DNA from: Lentisphaerota bacterium
Lineage (GTDB): Bacteria > Verrucomicrobiota > Kiritimatiellia > UBA8416 > JAUUYL01
Length of the DNA: 35,285 nucleotides
NCBI GenBank assembly: GCA_030590485.1
Contig: JAUUYL010000023.1
Coordinates: 1 to 35,285, forward strand
Direction of reading: 5' to 3'
The translations under genes were made by a program, and so were the position numbers. This document shows positions 31,490 to 35,285 of this stretch, piece after piece. The notes below the pieces were generated by a model. The model made no database searches. It saw nothing but the letters and a program-made list of their open reading frames with translations, and was not told where the DNA came from. Position 1 is the first letter of the stretch. Each line of letters begins with the position of its first letter.

Positions 31490-33264
31490 TATTTTTCCTT
31501 TATTTTCATTGGGCTGTCGTCACACTCAAAGTCACCTGCGGCATACTGTATGCCGTTGAGGATGAACTGCAGAAGGACGGGGTTTTCAAAACTCTGGGCG
31601 TTATGGGACGGGCTGCAGTAAAAGACCCGGCCTTTGCCGTATTTTTTGATCCAGGCCACATAACGTTTCTCCGATCTGACGATTTTGGTCTTGTTGCCGC
31701 AGTTCAGGTTGGTGGTATCCATTTCCAGAAGAGGTCGGAAGTTTTTATCTTTATACGCGTTATTAAACAGGTAGGGCTCGTCCTTATGTACTAGCGGCTT
31801 GCCATCAAATGGTTTGAGCAGTGGGTGCTTAGGGTCGACGACTGTACAGGTTATTTCCTGCTGTGCGGGGTGGAAAGCAAATGATCCGCCGAGCATCTTG
31901 CTGAATTCGGCTGAGTTGTTTTGCATAGCAATGCCGCCGTGCATAGCGACGAGGCCGTTGCCGTTGGCGATGTGATCAATAAGACTCTTCTCAAGCGCCG
32001 CGGCTTTTTCCTCGTTCTTCGTGACGTCCCAGAACATATCACGCTTTTTCCCGTCGGAGCAGGTATTGTTGAGGATGATGATATCGAATTGCTTGATGGT
32101 ATCAGGTTCGAACATCTTGACATCATCGCTCTCGACTACTTCGTATGCCCCGCTCTTGGTACCGAGCGTTTTGATTATGGCGGCGGTATGCGGGGTCACC
32201 CAGTGCTTGAATCCTGTCATCCGAGAGAAGACAAGTGCCTTGCGTTGCCTTAGCGGTGGTACGGTTGGCTTTTCCGGCGCTATTTTCTCTATCTTAGCGA
32301 TCCATTCAGGTGTCACTTTGAAGGCACTCAGAGAAGTAGACTTTTTCGGTATGGTTTCGGAATAATCTTTCCACAACTTCTCAGCCTGTTCGGAGGAGAT
32401 TTTCCCATCGTAGATAAAGAGTCTGTAGTGTCTGATATGTTTCTTTTTGGGCTGGATGGTCAGTGATTTATCCTTGACCGGGTTGAAGTTCACGAATATC
32501 GCACCGTTGTGTGTCTTTGGGTCCCATGTACGGAGTTTCTCAGGGTGAGCGTGGTTATCCGGCCGGCTCATCATCACAACGCCCCCGGTATTGTCATTCT
32601 CTGTTGCGCCTTCGACACGCACCCACTTTGCTTTGGTAAAGTTTGACTTAGTGTAGTCCTTGCCCTCACTGGTGAGAACGGTGCTGTTGTCATTGTTCCA
32701 TGCGTGAGTCCCTCTGAGGCAAAATCCGCTGTAACGGTGTTTGGTGACTTCAAGCGGTTTGTCGCCGACTACTTCATGAATGATCTCGAGGTCGAGGAAG
32801 TAACCGTTGGCCGGCTTGTCGATAATTTTTGAGACCGTCGCATTAAGCGTCTCGTTAATAAGTATTTTTGGGCCGTCGGGCGCTTTGCGGTCGATGTATA
32901 CGCTTTTAGCAGTGAAGCCGTCCTTGGTCAGCTTGCTTTCCTTTGCCTCGATAATGCCGTCGCCTTTCTGCAATTCCCAGCAGAGTACTTTGCGGCCTTC
33001 GGTTGCGACATACTTCCAGGGCCACCAGAGGCCGAAGTGATGAAGGTGATCCTTAGGCTGAAGGTCGGTTACGGCAAAGCCGGATGGCGTCTTTATCGGA
33101 TGAAAAAAGTTGCTGCCCTTGAACTTGTCGCCGCCGTTCGGCTCGCTCATAGGCTTTGCCTGATAGCTGATCAGCTCCTTGCCGTCGACTTTAACTGAAA
33201 GTGTTTCGTTTGCCCTAGCCTGACTGCCAATCAGCAAGATAAACAATAATAAACGTTTTGTCAT
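31489..33264 (-). CDS. DUF6807 (PmoA-like) - ThuA domain fusion, exported
   Basis: The 591-residue protein has a signal peptide (MTKRLLLFILLIGSQARA). Residues about 20-320 match the DUF6807 pattern: KDHLHHFGLWWPWKYV, HRYSGFCLRGTHAWNND, and GGVVMMSRPDNHAHPE. Residues about 345-580 are a ThuA-like domain: KALVFSRMTGFKHW, FDIIILNNT, GNGLVAMHGGIA, and GRVFYCSPSHNA. ThuA-type proteins are linked to sugar (trehalose-type) use but the reaction is not certain. Start ATG 33264 overlaps the end of the URO-D family gene (ATGA, 4 bases) and its stop overlaps the next start by one base, so the operon is tightly coupled. Confidence 0.88.
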   Translation of the reverse strand: MTKRLLLFILLIGSQARANETLSVKVDGKELISYQAKPMSEPNGGDKFKGSNFFHPIKTPSGFAVTDLQPKDHLHHFGLWWPWKYVATEGRKVLCWELQKGDGIIEAKESKLTKDGFTAKSVYIDRKAPDGPKILINETLNATVSKIIDKPANGYFLDLEIIHEVVGDKPLEVTKHRYSGFCLRGTHAWNNDNSTVLTSEGKDYTKSNFTKAKWVRVEGATENDNTGGVVMMSRPDNHAHPEKLRTWDPKTHNGAIFVNFNPVKDKSLTIQPKKKHIRHYRLFIYDGKISSEQAEKLWKDYSETIPKKSTSLSAFKVTPEWIAKIEKIAPEKPTVPPLRQRKALVFSRMTGFKHWVTPHTAAIIKTLGTKSGAYEVVESDDVKMFEPDTIKQFDIIILNNTCSDGKKRDMFWDVTKNEEKAAALEKSLIDHIANGNGLVAMHGGIAMQNNSAEFSKMLGGSFAFHPAQQEITCTVVDPKHPLLKPFDGKPLVHKDEPYLFNNAYKDKNFRPLLEMDTTNLNCGNKTKIVRSEKRYVAWIKKYGKGRVFYCSPSHNAQSFENPVLLQFILNGIQYAAGDFECDDSPMKIKEK

Positions 33265-34289
33265 ATTTGCGCCTCTTGCTTGAATGCTGTTATATTTTCC
33301 GTGCTCACATCCGGCGGCATACCGCCACCACATGATAGTATCACACGAGTCTGATCATCAGTAGAGTTTAACGACTCCCGGACAGCTTTTTGTACGTCAT
33401 ACGAGCTGCCTCCGGCCAGTACGTCGCGTGGTGGTATGTTTCCAAGAAGTGTGACTTTGTTGTCTGTCCATTCCTTCATCGCCGTCAGGCTGTGGTCGAA
33501 TGCGAAGTTGAATAGGTTGATTCCGATCTCCGGGAGGAACGGCGAGCACACCTTGCCTGGTGCGTCGTTGTGGAAGAATTTGACCTTTGCATCAAACGCA
33601 CCGTAGATCTCTTTAAGGCAGGGCAGGGCATACGAGCGGAAATCATCCTCTCCGATGAAACCGACTATATCGTCGAGAATGAATATGCCGTCAATTGACG
33701 GGAAGGCTTCTTTCTGGATTTTTATCCACTTCACTGTAAACCCTGTGATGATCTCCAGCAGCTTTTTGCACTCTTCAGGATCGGTATACATGGCCATGAG
33801 GAATTCAGTATTGCCCATGAGGAAGGAGGCAAGGTTCAGAGGACCGCGTGATACGGCAAACTTTATTTCATGGCCTTCGGCATTGATGGTCGGCTCGTGC
33901 TTCTTCAGTCGCTCAATGACTTTCGAGCAAAGGCCGCTTTTTAATGGGTCTGGTGTTTTGAGTTCGTTTATTTCAGAAGCATCATTGATGATCTTTTCGG
34001 CGAATGGCAGCTCATTGTCGTGCCAGACGCATTCGCTTCCGAAGGCTGAGGGTTCGGTGCACATGCCGAATTCTGACCAGAAGCCGGGAAGGAAGATGAT
34101 ATCGGGGAATTCCCGGATGGCTTTGAGGTTGGCCTTGAGCCACTTATCGTCATCCTCGAAATACTCACGGATAGTCATGCCGGCCCAGTTAGGTAGCCAT
34201 GGACTGTCGATGATGAACCCGACGGGCAGAGGAGATACCTCTTTCCCGTCAATAACATCAAGTAGCGTTGACCATTGTTTATTTGTCAT
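33261..34289 (-). CDS. URO-D family protein (uroporphyrinogen decarboxylase-like)
   Basis: The 342-residue protein has the URO-D fold signature near its N-terminus (PVGFIIDSPW) and the C-terminal pattern with KVKFFHNDAPGKV, INLFNFAFDHS, LLGNIPPRDVLAGGSS and VILSCGGGMPPD. This resembles the corrinoid/methyltransferase-like branch of the family common in PVC bacteria, rather than the haem-pathway HemE, whose N-terminal RQAGR motif is absent. In such operons it may demethylate or modify a substrate for the oxidoreductases. It starts four bases after the end of the truncated oxidoreductase gene, without a Shine-Dalgarno, so it depends on coupling. Confidence 0.85.
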   Translation of the reverse strand: MTNKQWSTLLDVIDGKEVSPLPVGFIIDSPWLPNWAGMTIREYFEDDDKWLKANLKAIREFPDIIFLPGFWSEFGMCTEPSAFGSECVWHDNELPFAEKIINDASEINELKTPDPLKSGLCSKVIERLKKHEPTINAEGHEIKFAVSRGPLNLASFLMGNTEFLMAMYTDPEECKKLLEIITGFTVKWIKIQKEAFPSIDGIFILDDIVGFIGEDDFRSYALPCLKEIYGAFDAKVKFFHNDAPGKVCSPFLPEIGINLFNFAFDHSLTAMKEWTDNKVTLLGNIPPRDVLAGGSSYDVQKAVRESLNSTDDQTRVILSCGGGMPPDVSTENITAFKQEAQI

Positions 34290-34293
34290 GATG

Positions 34294-34995
34294 TTAAAGT
34301 AATTCGATTTCCACTTCCTGGCCTTTGCGTTCTGCTGACAGATACGCGCAGTAGATCGTCATTATACAATCCGCGCCGAGGCTGCTGTCGCATTCGACCG
34401 GGTCGCCGTAGGCTACGGTGCGATAGAAAGCCTCCATCTCCTGGGGGTAGCCTGTGAACCAGTCCTCATTGGGTGATGTAAACGCCCAGCCCTGTTTCGT
34501 GCAGGCTTTTTCCACGGTATAGATGTCCTTGAAGTTTGCATCGACCGGGTTGTAGGTTTGCATGGCTGTGTTCGGGTTGATATTGCAGAGGGTGCGGTGG
34601 TTGTTGGTGCAGACTTCAAGCTGGTTATGGATGCCGCCCATGACTATGTCGGAGGTCATTATGTCAGCGATGGTGCCGTCGCCGCAGTAGCCGGTCATCG
34701 GTTTTTCGAGAATGACGTATTTATCATTTTTCAGAACTTTTATTGCGAGTTCCTCGTGCGAGGCAACAAGTGTGCAGACATGTACTACATCGCAGTCGTC
34801 TATCAGTGAATCCACATCAAGGTAGGCTTTGATGTCGCGTGTCTTTGTGTATTCCTTGAGATGCTCTCCATTAATTGCGTAAGCACCCTGTACTTCTACG
34901 TTAGTGCCGTAAACTTTCTTTATGGCTTCAAAATGAAAACTTCCGGAGAACCCCGTCCCGATGATTCCGCTCTTTACGGTCTTTTTGTTGGTCAT
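34294..34995 (-). CDS. Gfo/Idh/MocA oxidoreductase with internal deletion
   Basis: The 233-residue product has an intact N-terminal Rossmann part (GIIGTGFSGSFHFEA, then VHVCTLVASHEELAIK and EKPMTGYCGDG at residues 97-107) and then jumps to a C-terminal family segment (TIADIMTSDIVMGGIHN, QGWAFTSPNEDWFTGYPQEM). Family members are usually about 350-400 residues, so roughly 120-160 residues, including much of the substrate domain, are missing. The junction is near residue 107 (about 34677). The frame is not broken, so the gene may still be expressed. Shine-Dalgarno GGAGT precedes ATG 34995. It heads the four-gene operon. Confidence 0.85.
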   Translation of the reverse strand: MTNKKTVKSGIIGTGFSGSFHFEAIKKVYGTNVEVQGAYAINGEHLKEYTKTRDIKAYLDVDSLIDDCDVVHVCTLVASHEELAIKVLKNDKYVILEKPMTGYCGDGTIADIMTSDIVMGGIHNQLEVCTNNHRTLCNINPNTAMQTYNPVDANFKDIYTVEKACTKQGWAFTSPNEDWFTGYPQEMEAFYRTVAYGDPVECDSSLGADCIMTIYCAYLSAERKGQEVEIELL

Positions 34996-35130
34996 TTAGA
35001 TGACTCCTTTTGCCCGGGATAAGTGTGTTGTAATTCCGAAAACCAATCACAGTTTAACGGAGAACACATTAATATGATAGACATACAGACCCAGCTTTGT
35101 CCAGCTGAAGATTGTAATATTTGTTCGAGA

Positions 35131-35285
35131 CTGTCAAACCCGGCCCTGTCAAACCCGGCCCTGTCAAACCAATTTAGAAATGTCCCCATTCTTAACCATT
35201 TAGAAATGTCCTCTTTTGGACCTTCCGCTAAACTGTAGTCTTTGTATTTCCATGCTATGTGACCGGCTGCAGGCATCGGCCTGAA
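35131..35285 (-). mobile_element. Possible insertion-sequence end
   Basis: Two and two-thirds 15-base units (CTGTCAAACCCGGCC, from 35131) are followed by two 14-base direct repeats, ATTTAGAAATGTCC at 35172-35185 and 35198-35211, a pattern like the multiple end repeats of IS21-type elements. On the minus strand a frame open from the window edge ends in TAA inside the repeat, at about 35203, with KRGHF as its last residues. This may be the C-terminus of a transposase, but it is too short to identify. Confidence 0.4.

Noticed and set aside
34992-35276. 94-codon minus-strand frame
   Set aside because: Its sequence consists of the tandem and direct repeats of the IS-like end (e.g. DRAGFDRAGF), so it is a chance frame.

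Overview
The window reads as a chromosomal segment of a Gram-negative bacterium of the PVC superphylum, most likely Lentisphaerota/Kiritimatiellota or a near relative. This is inferred from gene content: GYF_2-domain coiled-coil proteins, a plant-type GDP-mannose 3,5-epimerase, a DUF6807-ThuA fusion next to Tat-exported Gfo/Idh/MocA oxidoreductases, lipoproteins, and intergenic arrays of TCCTAT-type and heptanucleotide repeats. I recognise no rRNA, tRNA or CRISPR array.

Layout. Positions 1-3996 (minus strand) hold a surface-polysaccharide cluster: rmlA, an RmlC-like epimerase, a GDP-mannose 3,5-epimerase, an O-antigen ligase/polymerase-like membrane protein and the start of a metallophosphoesterase. 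Positions 4112-7136 (plus) hold pyrH-frr, a Pro/Ala/Lys-repeat protein with a C-terminal membrane anchor, and thioredoxin. Positions 7230-11828 (minus) hold a giant coiled-coil protein capped at both ends by GYF_2 domains. A MEMO1-family protein (plus) converges on a TPR-like lipoprotein (minus). Positions 14602-16884 (plus) hold a small conserved-looking protein, a HAD phosphatase with membrane tail and proC, converging on an acyl-CoA dehydrogenase (16932-18092, minus).

Positions 18386-21815 (plus) form a compact signalling operon: a secreted YbjN-like protein, a periplasmic YfiR-family protein and a CHASE8-HAMP-PAS hybrid histidine kinase. Next come an exported MsrB-MsrA fusion (minus), a Na/Pi cotransporter with PhoU domain, a 12-cysteine small lipoprotein and a membrane-anchored basic protein. 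Positions 25880-28610 hold the most unusual segment: a possible sigma-like protein, an unknown protein and SSB, with inverted repeats in the leader, TCCTAT-type arrays between genes, and a decayed four-helix-bundle-suffix gene whose remaining reading frame contains the same kind of repeat. A MATE transporter follows (minus).

Positions 30149-34995 (minus) are a tightly overlapping catabolic-looking operon: an internally deleted Gfo/Idh oxidoreductase, a URO-D family protein, a DUF6807-ThuA fusion and a Tat-exported Gfo/Idh/MocA oxidoreductase. The last ~150 bp resemble the end of an insertion sequence.

Main points for a second look: the repeat-flanked sigma-like/unknown/SSB module; the four-helix-bundle pseudogene and its link to the intergenic repeats; the YfiR system wired to a histidine kinase rather than a diguanylate cyclase; the 1532-residue GYF_2/coiled-coil protein; a ~48-bp fossil duplicate of the rmlC-like gene fused to the end of the GDP-mannose epimerase; and the in-frame deletion in the 233-residue oxidoreductase.
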